NCBI RefSeq assembly: GCF_018069875.1
Contig: NZ_JAGQDF010000010.1
Coordinates: 156,316 to 220,315, forward strand
Direction: 5' to 3'
DNA length: 64,000 nucleotides
DNA from: Ideonella alba
Lineage (GTDB): Bacteria; Pseudomonadota; Gammaproteobacteria; Burkholderiales; Burkholderiaceae_C
Each line of letters starts with the position of its first letter. Within the stretch, counting starts at the first letter, position 1. Below the pieces are notes generated by a model, which ran no database searches, was not told the DNA's origin, and saw only the letters and a list, made by a program, of their open reading frames with translations. The position numbers were made by a program, and so were the translations under genes. Positions 40,475 through 48,159 of this stretch are shown piece after piece.

Positions 40475-41956
40475 TCAGGGCACCGGCGGCGGATTGAAGA
40501 CCTCGAAGCAGGCGTGCTTGCTGATGGTCTCGAGGAAGCTGAGGTCGAAGGCGTCCGCCTGCTGCGAGCCGGTGAACTGGATCGACTCGAAGCCGTAGGC
40601 GGTCATCTTCGCGCCGGTCGACAGGTCGGTGATGGTGGCCACGCAGCTCGGGTTCCAGCCCGTGATCTGGTACTGCGAGGCCGGGCCGACCAGGGTCAGC
40701 GTGTCGTTGCCCCAGCAGCCATCGACCCAGCTGCAGTTCGAGAAGCTGCCCACCGTCAGGGAGTCGTTGCCCAGTCCCATCTGGATGCCGCCCTGGTTGC
40801 GCGCGACGCTGGCCGCGTCGTCGCCGCAGCCGGTGTCGAGCACGCAGCTGAGCGTGCCGCCGACCCAGGCGCGGTCATTGCCGTCGCCCAGCCAGGCCGA
40901 TCCCAGGGCACCACCTACGTGCAGCTGGTCATTGCCCCAGCCCAGGTTGGCAATGTTGGCGTTGCCGTCGACGAACACCCGGTCAGTGCCGCAGCCGCCG
41001 GTGACGGCGCAGTTGACGTTGTCGCCCACGTAGAGCTGGTTCAGGCCGTTGCCCAGCAGCATGTCGCCGACGCTGCCCTGGACCGAGAGCAGATCGTCGC
41101 CACAGCCGACGTACAGGTGCTCGGCGTTGCCGCCGATCTTGACGATGTTGGCGCCGTCGCCCAGGTTGGCCACGCACAGGTTCTCGACCACGTTCAGCCC
41201 GTCATTGCCCCAGCCGGCCAGCACCGTGCCGGCATTGCCGCCCACATTGATGCAGTTGTTGCCATTGCTGGCGCAGCCCACGCCCAGGTCGCCGAACACG
41301 ACATAGCGGTCGTTGCCGCAGCCCGAGTTGATGTTGCAGGCGTCGCCACCCACGGTGATGTGGTTGCTGCCGTCGCCCAGGCAGGCCGTGCCGAGCTGGC
41401 CGTCGATCGTGACGCGGTCATCGCCGCAGCCCGAGACCATCGCGCCCACGTTGCCGCCCACGTCCAGGGTGTTGTTGCCCCAGCAGAGGTCGGCAAAGCA
41501 CAGGTTGCCGTTGATGCTGACCGTGTCGTCGTCGCCGCCGGTATAGACATGGCCGGCGTTGCCGCCCACCTGCAGGCTGTTGTCGCCCCATCCCAGTGAG
41601 GCCGTGCCCAGGTCGCCGCCGATGCGGACCTGGTCGTCACCGCAGCCGGTGTTCAGGCAGCTGACGGCGCCCACCACGTCGATCACGTCGTTGCCGCCCC
41701 CCAGCGTGATGCTGCCCACGCTGCCGCCCACGCTGACCGTGGTGCTGCCGAAGAGGTCGGTGATCGACTGCACGTTGCCGCCCACCTGGATGCGATCATC
41801 ACCCTCACAGGTGTTGATGCAGGCGGCGCTGCCGGTGATCGTGACGCTGTCGTTGCCACGACCCATCGTCACATTGCGGATATCGCCGTCGATGGTCACC
41901 GACTGGTCGGCGGTGGACCACCACTTGTACAGATAGACGTCCTGGGTGCTGCTCAT
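40475..41956 (-). CDS. Cys-rich protein of 22 tandem 18-residue RTX-like repeats
   Basis: A 493-residue acidic, Gly/Asn/Asp-rich protein. From residue 17 to about 424 it is a nearly gapless series of 18-residue units, with only three units of 19-20. The working consensus is N-D-x-L-x-V-G-G-N-x-G-x-x-x-L-G-x-G. Each unit contains one RTX-like GxGNDxLxV nonamer and one degenerate nonamer, which together equal one coil of a beta-roll. About 22 Cys are spread through it, mostly in SGCG or LCWG turns, which is unusual for RTX proteins. No Sec signal is visible. The C-terminal ADAFDLSFLETI region may be a type I secretion signal. No T1SS genes are nearby. GGAGGA precedes the ATG. The function is unknown. 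Confidence 0.85.
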   Translation of the reverse strand: MSSTQDVYLYKWWSTADQSVTIDGDIRNVTMGRGNDSVTITGSAACINTCEGDDRIQVGGNVQSITDLFGSTTVSVGGSVGSITLGGGNDVIDVVGAVSCLNTGCGDDQVRIGGDLGTASLGWGDNSLQVGGNAGHVYTGGDDDTVSINGNLCFADLCWGNNTLDVGGNVGAMVSGCGDDRVTIDGQLGTACLGDGSNHITVGGDACNINSGCGNDRYVVFGDLGVGCASNGNNCINVGGNAGTVLAGWGNDGLNVVENLCVANLGDGANIVKIGGNAEHLYVGCGDDLLSVQGSVGDMLLGNGLNQLYVGDNVNCAVTGGCGTDRVFVDGNANIANLGWGNDQLHVGGALGSAWLGDGNDRAWVGGTLSCVLDTGCGDDAASVARNQGGIQMGLGNDSLTVGSFSNCSWVDGCWGNDTLTLVGPASQYQITGWNPSCVATITDLSTGAKMTAYGFESIQFTGSQQADAFDLSFLETISKHACFEVFNPPPVP

Positions 41957-41982
41957 GGGCTCCTCCGGGTGAAGAATCGACT

Positions 41983-42006
41983 GTTACCGCATGTTACTCG
42001 CGTAAC
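41983..42006. repeat. phased GTTAC repeats upstream of the 18-residue-repeat gene
   Basis: The plus strand reads GTTAC-CGCAT-GTTAC-TCGC-GTAAC. The first two copies are direct repeats one helical turn apart, and the last two form an inverted repeat. They lie 27-50 bp upstream of the repeat-protein ATG, in the 110-bp gap to moaA. This arrangement is typical of an operator, but no regulator is known. Confidence 0.4.
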
Positions 42007-42066
42007 CAGTCGCCAAGCCACCCGCAGGAACCCCTGCCCCCCTAGGTCATAGTCGCTGGAGTGACC

Positions 42067-43188
42067 TCATCCGCCGATGTAGTGCATCTCGATGCGTTGG
42101 CGCGGCGCATCGGACGGTGCCGATGCGGACCGCAACTCGGAGTAGCGGTCCTCGCGCCGACCCCACAGGCGCGACACGGCGGCGGCCAGCTGGACATCGG
42201 TGGCGCCGTTGCGCAGCAGCGCGCGCAGGTCATGGCCACGGCTGGCGAACAGGCAGGTGAACAATTTGCCTTCGGTGGACAGCCGCGCCCGGTTGCATTC
42301 GCCGCAAAAGGCCTGGGTCACGCTGGAGATGAAGCCCACCTCACCGCGGCCGTCGGCGTAGGCGAAGCGCTGGGCCGTCTCGCCCGGGCTGCGCGCCGGC
42401 AACGGCACCAGCGGCCAGGCCTGGGCCAGCAGCGCGCGCACCGCGTCGCTGGGCAGCACCTCGTCCATGCGCCAGCCATTGGTCGCCCCGACGTCCATGT
42501 ACTCGATGAAGCGCAGCACCACCTGCGGGCCATAGTGGTCGCGCATGTGGCGGGCCAAGGGCACGATCTCGTGCTCGTTGGTGCCGCGCTTGACCACCAT
42601 GTTGACCTTGATCGGGCCGAAGCCGGCGGCCAGGGCGGCGTCGATGCCGGCCAGCACGTCACCCACGGGGAAGCCGACGTCATTCATGCGCTGGAAGATG
42701 GCGTCGTCCAGCGCGTCCAGGCTCACGGTGATGCGCGTCAGGCCGGCGGCGCGCAGGGCCGGCGCATGGCGGGCCAGCAGCGAACCGTTGGTGGTCAGCG
42801 TCAGCTCCAGTGGGTCGCCCGCGGGCGTGCGCAGTTCGGCCAGCAGGCGCACCAATTCATCCAGGTGCTTGCGCATCAGCGGCTCGCCGCCGGTCAGGCG
42901 CAGCTTGGTCACACCATGCAGCGCGAACACCGAGGCCAGCCGGGTGATCTCCTCGAAGCTCAGCAGCGAGGACTGGGGCAGGAAACGGTAATCCCGGTCG
43001 AAGACTTCCTTGGGCATGCAGTAGCTACAGCGGAAGTTGCACCGGTCGGTGACCGAGATGCGCAGGTCGCGCAGCGGCCGGCCCAGGGCGTCGGACAACA
43101 GCCCGTCCGGCGCGGGCGCGTCGGCAGGGATTTCGGGGATGTCGGCCAGCGCACGCAGGTCCGACAAGGCAATGACTTTCTCACCCAT
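42067..43188 (-). CDS. moaA: GTP 3',8-cyclase, first step of molybdenum cofactor synthesis
   Basis: A 373-residue radical-SAM enzyme. The SAM cluster is CNFRCSYC, and the second 4Fe-4S cluster lies in [28 protein letters not shown] and the C-terminal GG needed for the radical step are present. With MoaC it makes cyclic pyranopterin monophosphate. It is about 40 residues longer than E. coli MoaA through an N-terminal extension (about 1-35). The other Mo-cofactor genes visible here (mobB, moeA, moaD, moaE) are 8-11 kb away on the other strand, so moaA is not in their operon. The repeat-protein gene follows 110 bp downstream. Confidence 0.97.
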   Translation of the reverse strand: MGEKVIALSDLRALADIPEIPADAPAPDGLLSDALGRPLRDLRISVTDRCNFRCSYCMPKEVFDRDYRFLPQSSLLSFEEITRLASVFALHGVTKLRLTGGEPLMRKHLDELVRLLAELRTPAGDPLELTLTTNGSLLARHAPALRAAGLTRITVSLDALDDAIFQRMNDVGFPVGDVLAGIDAALAAGFGPIKVNMVVKRGTNEHEIVPLARHMRDHYGPQVVLRFIEYMDVGATNGWRMDEVLPSDAVRALLAQAWPLVPLPARSPGETAQRFAYADGRGEVGFISSVTQAFCGECNRARLSTEGKLFTCLFASRGHDLRALLRNGATDVQLAAAVSRLWGRREDRYSELRSASAPSDAPRQRIEMHYIGG

Positions 43189-43256
43189 GGCCTGCGCATG
43201 CTAACGGCAGTTGGCCGACCCGCGCCTGAGCAGGCCCGGCCCGGCCAGGGACAAGC

Positions 43257-43901
43257 TCACTGCGGGGTGCGCAGCGGCTCGGTGGTCTGCGGCGCGCGGC
43301 GCGCGCCGTTGAAGCGCTGCGACCAGTAGGCGATGCGCATGTCTTCGACCCGGACCTGCTCCCCGGTGCGCGGCGAGTGGATGAACTTGCCATCACCCAC
43401 ATAGATGCCCACATGGGAGAAGGCCCGGCGCATGGTGTTGAAGAACACCAGGTCGCCCGGCTTGAGGTCTTCCATCGGAATCGACACCAGGCCAGGCGAC
43501 GCTGCCTGCTCGGCCGCACGGCGCGGCAGCACCAGGCCCACGCTGTTCTCGAACACGTAGCGGGTGAAGCCGGAGCAGTCGAAGCCCTGGTCCTCGGTGC
43601 CACCGCCACGGCGGTAGCGCACACCGATGAAGTTCATCGCGGTGAGCACCAGGTCAGACGCCTTGTCGCGCACCTGGGACAGCAGCGTGGGTGCGCTGCT
43701 GGGCACCGCCGCCGCCGGCACCACGCCCTTTTCCTCGAGCAGGCGCATCACGGCGTCGCCACCTTTGGGTGCTGCGCTGTCGGGGTTGGCCCAGGTGGCG
43801 GTCCCGCCAGTGAGCAGGGCCAGCCCCAGGGCTGTCGCGGTAAACAGGCGCCGGGCTCGGCCGGTCGCGCGGGGCGTCACATCCATCACGGCGCGCAGCA
43901 T
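43257..43901 (-). CDS. secreted NlpC/P60 cell-wall peptidase
   Basis: A 214-residue protein with an Arg-rich N-terminus and a hydrophobic signal core (FTATALGLALLTGG) cleaved near residue 38. The NlpC/P60 domain at about 82-205 has the catalytic Cys109 in FDCSGFTRYV, His163 in FSHVGIYVG and His175 in FIHSPR. These enzymes cut D-gamma-glutamyl-meso-diaminopimelate bonds in peptidoglycan stems. It could start five codons later at the second Met. It lies 68 bp after moaA in the opposite sense of reading order (leftward, upstream of moaA), but a shared transcript is uncertain. Confidence 0.92.
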   Translation of the reverse strand: MLRAVMDVTPRATGRARRLFTATALGLALLTGGTATWANPDSAAPKGGDAVMRLLEEKGVVPAAAVPSSAPTLLSQVRDKASDLVLTAMNFIGVRYRRGGGTEDQGFDCSGFTRYVFENSVGLVLPRRAAEQAASPGLVSIPMEDLKPGDLVFFNTMRRAFSHVGIYVGDGKFIHSPRTGEQVRVEDMRIAYWSQRFNGARRAPQTTEPLRTPQ

Positions 43902-43978
43902 AGGCAGGCGTCAGGCATGTGTCAAGGCTGAAAACTCAAGCGAGACAAGAACTTGCCGCGATTTCTTCGGGTTGAGGA

Positions 43979-43998
43979 GATCAGGGATGCCCCTGATC
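43979..43998 (-). terminator. hairpin downstream of the PIN-PhoH gene
   Basis: GATCAGGG-ATGC-CCCTGATC is a perfect 8-bp stem with a 4-nt loop, 10 bp past the stop of the PhoH-type gene. No strong T-run follows on the minus strand, so termination efficiency is uncertain. The rest of this 106-bp gap shows nothing else clear. Confidence 0.5.
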
Positions 43999-44007
43999 CC
44001 GCCCCGT

Positions 44008-45657
44008 TCAGAGCACTTCGGAGGCGTAGTCGGCCAGGCGCGAGCGTTCGCCGCGCGCCAGCGTCACATGGCCGGCATGCGGCCAGCCCTTGAAACGGTC
44101 GACCGCAAAGGTCAGGCCCGAGGAGCCCTCGGTCAGATAGGGCGTGTCGATCTGCGCCAGGTTGCCCAGGCAGACGATCTTGGTGCCCGGGCCGGCCCGG
44201 GTGATCAGGGTCTTCATCTGCTTGGGCGTCAGGTTCTGCGCCTCGTCGATCAGCACGAACTTGTTCAGGAAGGTGCGCCCGCGCATGAAGTTCATGCTCT
44301 TGATCTTGATCTTGCTGCGCACCAGGTCGTTGGTGGCGGCGCGGCCCCATTCGCCAGCGGTGGCGTCGGTCTTGGCCAGCACCTCGAGATTGTCATCGAG
44401 CGCGCCCATCCAGGGACCCATCTTCTCTTCCTCGTTGCCGGGCAGGAAGCCGATGTCCTCGCCCACCGGCACGGTCACGCGGGTGACGATGATCTCGGTG
44501 TAGCGGCGCTCATCGAGCACCTGCGACAGGCCGGCGGCCAGCGTCATCAGCGTCTTGCCGGTGCCGGCGGTGCCGGTGAGGGTGATGAAGTCGCACTCCG
44601 GGTCCATCAGCAGGTTGAGCGCGAAGTTCTGCTCGCGGTTGCGTGCGGTCACGCCCCAGGCGGCGTTCTTGGCGTGGGTGTAGTCGCGCAGGGTCTTGAG
44701 CACCGCGGTCTTGCCACTGAGTTCGGTGACCCGGGCGTAGAGTGGCGCCTCACCCGGCTGCTCCAGGTAGACGAACTGGTTGACCATCAGCGCCGGCACC
44801 AGCGGGCCGCTGATGCGGTAGAAGGTGTGGCCACCTTGCTGCCAGCTCTCCATGGTCTTGCCGTGCTTGTCCCAGAAGTCGGGGGGCAGCTGCAGCACGC
44901 CGGTGTAGAGCAGGTCGCCGTCGTCGAGCGCCTTGTCGTTGAAGTAGTCCTCGGCGGCCAGGCCCATCGCCCGCGCCTTGATGCGCATGTTGATGTCCTT
45001 GGACACCAGCACCACCTCGCGGCCGGGGTGCTGCTCGCGCAGCGACTGCACCACGCCCAGGATCTGGTTGTCGGCCTTGCCCTGGGGCAGGCCGGCGGGC
45101 AGCTTGGCATCCAGCAGCGTGGTCTGGAAATACAGGCGGCCCAGGGCCTCGCGGTGGCCGGTCTTGGCCAGCGCGATGCCATCGGTGGGCGCCAGGTTGC
45201 CGTCGGCGGCCAGCGCGTCGAGCTCACGGCTGACCTGGCGCACGTTGCGCGAGACCTCGGACATGCCCTTCTTGTGGCCGTCGAGTTCCTCCAGCGTGAT
45301 CATCGGCAGGTAGATGTCGTGCTCGTCGAAGCGGAAGATCGACATCGGGTCGTGCATCAGCACGTTGGTGTCGAGCACGAACAGCTTGGCCGGGCCGCTG
45401 CGCTTGGGCGCCGCGCGGCGCTTGGGCGCCGGCGCGGGCTTGGCGGCGGCGGGGGCCTTGGCCGCACGCACCGGCGCCGTGGCGGCGGGCAGCGGGGCGG
45501 CGTCACGCTTGAGTTCAAGCGGCGCGACCGGGCGGTCGTCCTGGGGATCGGGCGCGGGGCGGGCGGCGCTGCGGGCCGTCTTCGGCGCTGCCTGGGCCTC
45601 GTATTCGCTGGGGGGAAGGATGGTGGCTCGGGTGACGGGGGGCTTGGGCAGGGGCAT
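44008..45657 (-). CDS. PIN-domain and PhoH-type ATPase protein
   Basis: A 549-residue protein joining a PIN nuclease domain and a PhoH-like ATPase, the PhoH2/YlaK arrangement. An Ala/Pro/Lys-rich N-terminal 95 residues leads to the PIN domain, with LFVLDTNVLMHDP and further acidic residues in VLVSKDINMRIKA. The ATPase has Walker A GTAGTGKTLMT and Walker B FVLIDEAQNLTP. Such proteins are sequence-specific RNA helicase/ribonucleases in the cases studied. The ATG at 45657 is preferred over upstream TTG codons that lie in the terminator of the peroxiredoxin gene. The gene is alone; 142 bp separate it from the peroxiredoxin. Confidence 0.93.
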   Translation of the reverse strand: MPLPKPPVTRATILPPSEYEAQAAPKTARSAARPAPDPQDDRPVAPLELKRDAAPLPAATAPVRAAKAPAAAKPAPAPKRRAAPKRSGPAKLFVLDTNVLMHDPMSIFRFDEHDIYLPMITLEELDGHKKGMSEVSRNVRQVSRELDALAADGNLAPTDGIALAKTGHREALGRLYFQTTLLDAKLPAGLPQGKADNQILGVVQSLREQHPGREVVLVSKDINMRIKARAMGLAAEDYFNDKALDDGDLLYTGVLQLPPDFWDKHGKTMESWQQGGHTFYRISGPLVPALMVNQFVYLEQPGEAPLYARVTELSGKTAVLKTLRDYTHAKNAAWGVTARNREQNFALNLLMDPECDFITLTGTAGTGKTLMTLAAGLSQVLDERRYTEIIVTRVTVPVGEDIGFLPGNEEEKMGPWMGALDDNLEVLAKTDATAGEWGRAATNDLVRSKIKIKSMNFMRGRTFLNKFVLIDEAQNLTPKQMKTLITRAGPGTKIVCLGNLAQIDTPYLTEGSSGLTFAVDRFKGWPHAGHVTLARGERSRLADYASEVL

Positions 45658-45682
45658 GGACGGCGACAGCGGTTCAGGCAAC

Positions 45683-45713
45683 AAAAAAGCCGCGCGGACA
45701 ACCGGGCGGCTTC
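45683..45713 (-). terminator. intrinsic terminator of the peroxiredoxin gene
   Basis: On the minus strand GCCGCCCGG-TTGT-CCGCGCGGC is followed by TTTTTT. The 9-bp stem has one mismatch. It lies about 90 bp downstream of the peroxiredoxin stop and just before the PhoH-type gene, and is the best classical Rho-independent terminator in the window. Confidence 0.85.
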
Positions 45714-45799
45714 TTGGGGAGCGATCGGGGGACGATCAGCGCGAGCGTCTCGGGCATGGCCCCATCATACACATGCGGCCGCAGCCGCCCGTGCGGGCC

Positions 45800-46276
45800 T
45801 CAGGCGGCCTTCTTGAGTTCCTTCACGGCCTTCAGGACTTCGTCCACATGGCCGGCCACCTTGATGCCCCGCCACTCGGCGCGCAGCACGCCCTGGGCAT
45901 CGATCAGGAAGGTCGAGCGCTCGATGCCCTTGACCTTCTTGCCGTACATGATCTTGTTCTTGACCACACCGAACATGTGGCAGAGCTTTTCCTCGGTGTC
46001 GGCGATCAGCTCGAAGGGCAGCTCCAACGTCTGCTTGAACTTCTCGTGCGAGGCCATGTTGTCGCGCGACACGCCGAACACCACCGCACCCGCCTTGACG
46101 AAGTCCTTGTGCTGGTCGCGGAACTGCATGGCTTCCGTGGTGCAGCCGGGCGTGTTGTCCTTGGGGTAGAAATACAGCACCACCGTCTGGCCCAGGAACG
46201 CGTGGCCGGTGAACTTGACACCGCCCGTGGCCTGGGCTTCGATCTCGGGAAGGGCTTTGTTGAGGGCTGGCGTCAT
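45800..46276 (-). CDS. bcp: thiol peroxidase of the bacterioferritin-comigratory (BCP/PrxQ) family
   Basis: A 158-residue peroxiredoxin. The peroxidatic Cys lies in YPKDNTPGCTTEA, about residue 45. No resolving Cys is present five residues later, so it is of the atypical kind that uses another Cys or thioredoxin directly. The Arg of the active site is in FGVSRDN. It reduces hydrogen peroxide and organic peroxides with thioredoxin. A perfect TATAAT on its strand at 46324-46329 is the likely -10 box. A strong terminator follows it, so it is probably a single-gene unit. Confidence 0.96.
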   Translation of the reverse strand: MTPALNKALPEIEAQATGGVKFTGHAFLGQTVVLYFYPKDNTPGCTTEAMQFRDQHKDFVKAGAVVFGVSRDNMASHEKFKQTLELPFELIADTEEKLCHMFGVVKNKIMYGKKVKGIERSTFLIDAQGVLRAEWRGIKVAGHVDEVLKAVKELKKAA

Positions 46277-46323
46277 GAGGATTTTGTCTTCTTGCTGAGC
46301 GCCCCGGCGAGGCTTAGCCAGTG

Positions 46324-46329
46324 ATTATA
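46324..46329 (-). promoter_or_regulatory. -10 box of the peroxiredoxin gene
   Basis: A perfect TATAAT on the minus strand, 48 bp before the ATG at 46276. No close match to TTGACA lies at the right spacing. No OxyR-type site was recognised in the 94-bp gap. Confidence 0.5.
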
Positions 46330-46370
46330 AGGGGATGGGCCCCCCTTTTCCGACGGGCGGGGCCGCGGCC

Positions 46371-46748
46371 TCAGGCCGGTGGCAGCAGGAAGGCACCCAG
46401 CACGCGGCGGCCCTCGGTGACCAGCACATTGAAGGTGCGTGCGGCGGCGGCGGTGTCCATGGTCTCGATGCCGATGCGGCGCTCGATCAGCGCCGAGTAC
46501 AGCGACGGGTGCACGAAGCGCTGGCGCTCGCCGCTGCCGAACACCACCAGCTCCGGCGACCAGGCCAGCAGGCGCTCGAAATGCTCGGCCGTCAGTTCGC
46601 CCGGCGCCTGCGCCGGCCAGGCCTCGACCTCGCCCCGCCAGGGCACCAGCAGGCTGCTCTGGAACGGGGTCTGGTGCACCCAGATGCGGCCCGGCTCAAG
46701 GCGGGCGATCACGTTGACGCCGTCCAGGGCATCGGGCTGGAATTTCAT
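46371..46748 (-). CDS. Mth938-like (DUF498/NDUFAF3-type) protein
   Basis: A 125-residue single-domain protein of the Mth938 family, related to the mitochondrial complex I assembly factor NDUFAF3. The recognisable parts are PDLVVFGSG-like SPELVVFGSGERQRF, the IGIETMDTAAAARTFNVL segment and the final EGRRVLGAFLL. Its biochemical role in bacteria is not established. It is divergent from alaA; the 137 bp between them carry an AT-rich patch with TATAAT on this strand (46827-46832). Confidence 0.88.
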   Translation of the reverse strand: MKFQPDALDGVNVIARLEPGRIWVHQTPFQSSLLVPWRGEVEAWPAQAPGELTAEHFERLLAWSPELVVFGSGERQRFVHPSLYSALIERRIGIETMDTAAAARTFNVLVTEGRRVLGAFLLPPA

Positions 46749-46816
46749 CGGTGGATCCCGTGCAATCGCGTTGGGGGCCGGGCGGCGGCGGCGCGCGACG
46801 CCGATCGGCTGGCCCC

Positions 46817-46841
46817 CTATGGTTAAATTATAGGTTTTTGC
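46817..46841. promoter_or_regulatory. AT-rich divergent promoter patch for the Mth938-like gene and alaA
   Basis: This short AT-rich stretch stands out in GC-rich surroundings. On the minus strand it has TATAAT (46832-46827), for the Mth938-like gene. On the plus strand it has TATGGT and TAAATT hexamers that could serve alaA. No -35 hexamer is convincing on either strand. Confidence 0.45.
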
Positions 46842-46885
46842 AGTGCATCAAAGCGGTGCACGTCCCCCTGCTGAGGAGCCCCGGT

Positions 46886-48118
46886 TTGAAGAGCATCGCC
46901 AAGTCCAGCAAGCTGGCCAACGTCGGCTACGACATACGCGGCCCGGTGCTCGACAAGGCCCGGCAGATGGAGGAAGAGGGCCACAAGATCATCAAGCTGA
47001 ACATCGGCAACGTCGCCGCCTTCGGCCTGATGCCGCCCGACGAGATCGTGCAGGACATGATCCGCAACCTGTCCTCGCAGGTGGCGGCCGGCTACACCGA
47101 CAGCAAGGGCCTATTCGCACCCCGTAAGGCGGTGGTGCACTACTGCCAGGAGAAGAAGATTGCCGGGGTCACGGTGGATGACGTCTACCTGGGCAATGGC
47201 GCGTCCGAGCTGATCTCGATGAGCATGAACGCCCTGCTCGACGAGCATGACGAGGTGCTGATCCCCTCGCCCGACTACCCGCTCTACACCGCGGTGGTGT
47301 CGCTCTCCGGCGGCACGCCGGTGCACTACCACTGCGACGAGGGCAGCGGCTGGCTGCCTGACCTGGATGACATCCGCAAGAAGGTGACGCCGCAGACCAA
47401 GGCGATCATCGTCATCAACCCGAACAACCCGACCGGCGCGCTCTACCCGGACGCGATCCTGCAGGGCATCGTCGACATCGCGCGCGAGCACCAGCTGATC
47501 GTCTTCGCCGACGAGATCTACGACAAGACGCTCTACGACGGCGTCACCCACACCAGCATCGCCTCGCTGGCCGATGATGTGCTGTTCCTGACCTTCAACG
47601 GCCTGTCCAAGAACTACCGCTCCTGTGGCTACCGGGCCGGCTGGATGGTGGTCTCGGGCAACAAGAAGCGCGCCAAGGACTACATCGAGGGCCTGAACAT
47701 GCTCGCCTCGATGCGCCTGTGCGCCAACACGCCCGGCCAGATGGCGATCCAGACCGCGCTGGGCGGCTACCAGAGCATCAAGGACCTGGTGGCGCCGGGC
47801 GGCCGCCTGTGCAAGCAGCGCGACCTGGCCTATGAGCTGCTGACGCAGATTCCCGGTGTCAGCGTCGTCAAGCCGCAGGCGGCGCTGTACATGTTCCCGC
47901 GCCTGGACCCGAAGATGTACCCGATCGAGGACGACCAGCAGTTCGCCTACGAGCTGCTCGCCGACGAGAAGGTGCTGATCGTCCAGGGCACCGGCTTCAA
48001 CTGGCCCAGCCCCGACCACTTCCGCCTGGTCTTCCTGCCCAACGCCGACGACCTCACCGAGGCCATCGGCCGCATTGCCCGCTTCCTCGACGGCTACCGC
48101 AAGCGCCACGCCGTCTGA
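46886..48118 (+). CDS. alaA: alanine-synthesising aminotransferase of the AlaA type
   Basis: A 410-residue PLP class I/II aminotransferase closely resembling E. coli AlaA (glutamate-pyruvate transaminase): KSSKLANVGYDIRGPVL at the N-terminus, INPNNPTGALYP, the Asp in FADEIYDKTLYDG, and the PLP Lys in FNGLSKNYRSCGYRAGWM. The family N-terminus matches a TTG at 46886 with GAGGAG 7 nt upstream; in-frame ATG and GTG codons further upstream would add unrelated residues and have no ribosome site. It is the first gene of a long rightward run; hom follows 41 bp later. Confidence 0.93.
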   Translation: MKSIAKSSKLANVGYDIRGPVLDKARQMEEEGHKIIKLNIGNVAAFGLMPPDEIVQDMIRNLSSQVAAGYTDSKGLFAPRKAVVHYCQEKKIAGVTVDDVYLGNGASELISMSMNALLDEHDEVLIPSPDYPLYTAVVSLSGGTPVHYHCDEGSGWLPDLDDIRKKVTPQTKAIIVINPNNPTGALYPDAILQGIVDIAREHQLIVFADEIYDKTLYDGVTHTSIASLADDVLFLTFNGLSKNYRSCGYRAGWMVVSGNKKRAKDYIEGLNMLASMRLCANTPGQMAIQTALGGYQSIKDLVAPGGRLCKQRDLAYELLTQIPGVSVVKPQAALYMFPRLDPKMYPIEDDQQFAYELLADEKVLIVQGTGFNWPSPDHFRLVFLPNADDLTEAIGRIARFLDGYRKRHAV

Positions 48119-48159
48119 ACCGTTCTTCCGCTCACCGCGATCCCACCGAGAGACATCGA

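Noticed and set aside
40475..41956. Possible CRISPR array because of regular repeats
   Set aside because: The period is 54 bp of coding sequence, in one open frame with variable third positions and no distinct spacers. It is a protein repeat.
45658..45684. N-terminal extension of the PhoH-type protein from TTG codons
   Set aside because: The TTG codons lie in the T-run of the upstream gene's terminator; the ATG at 45657 is a better start.
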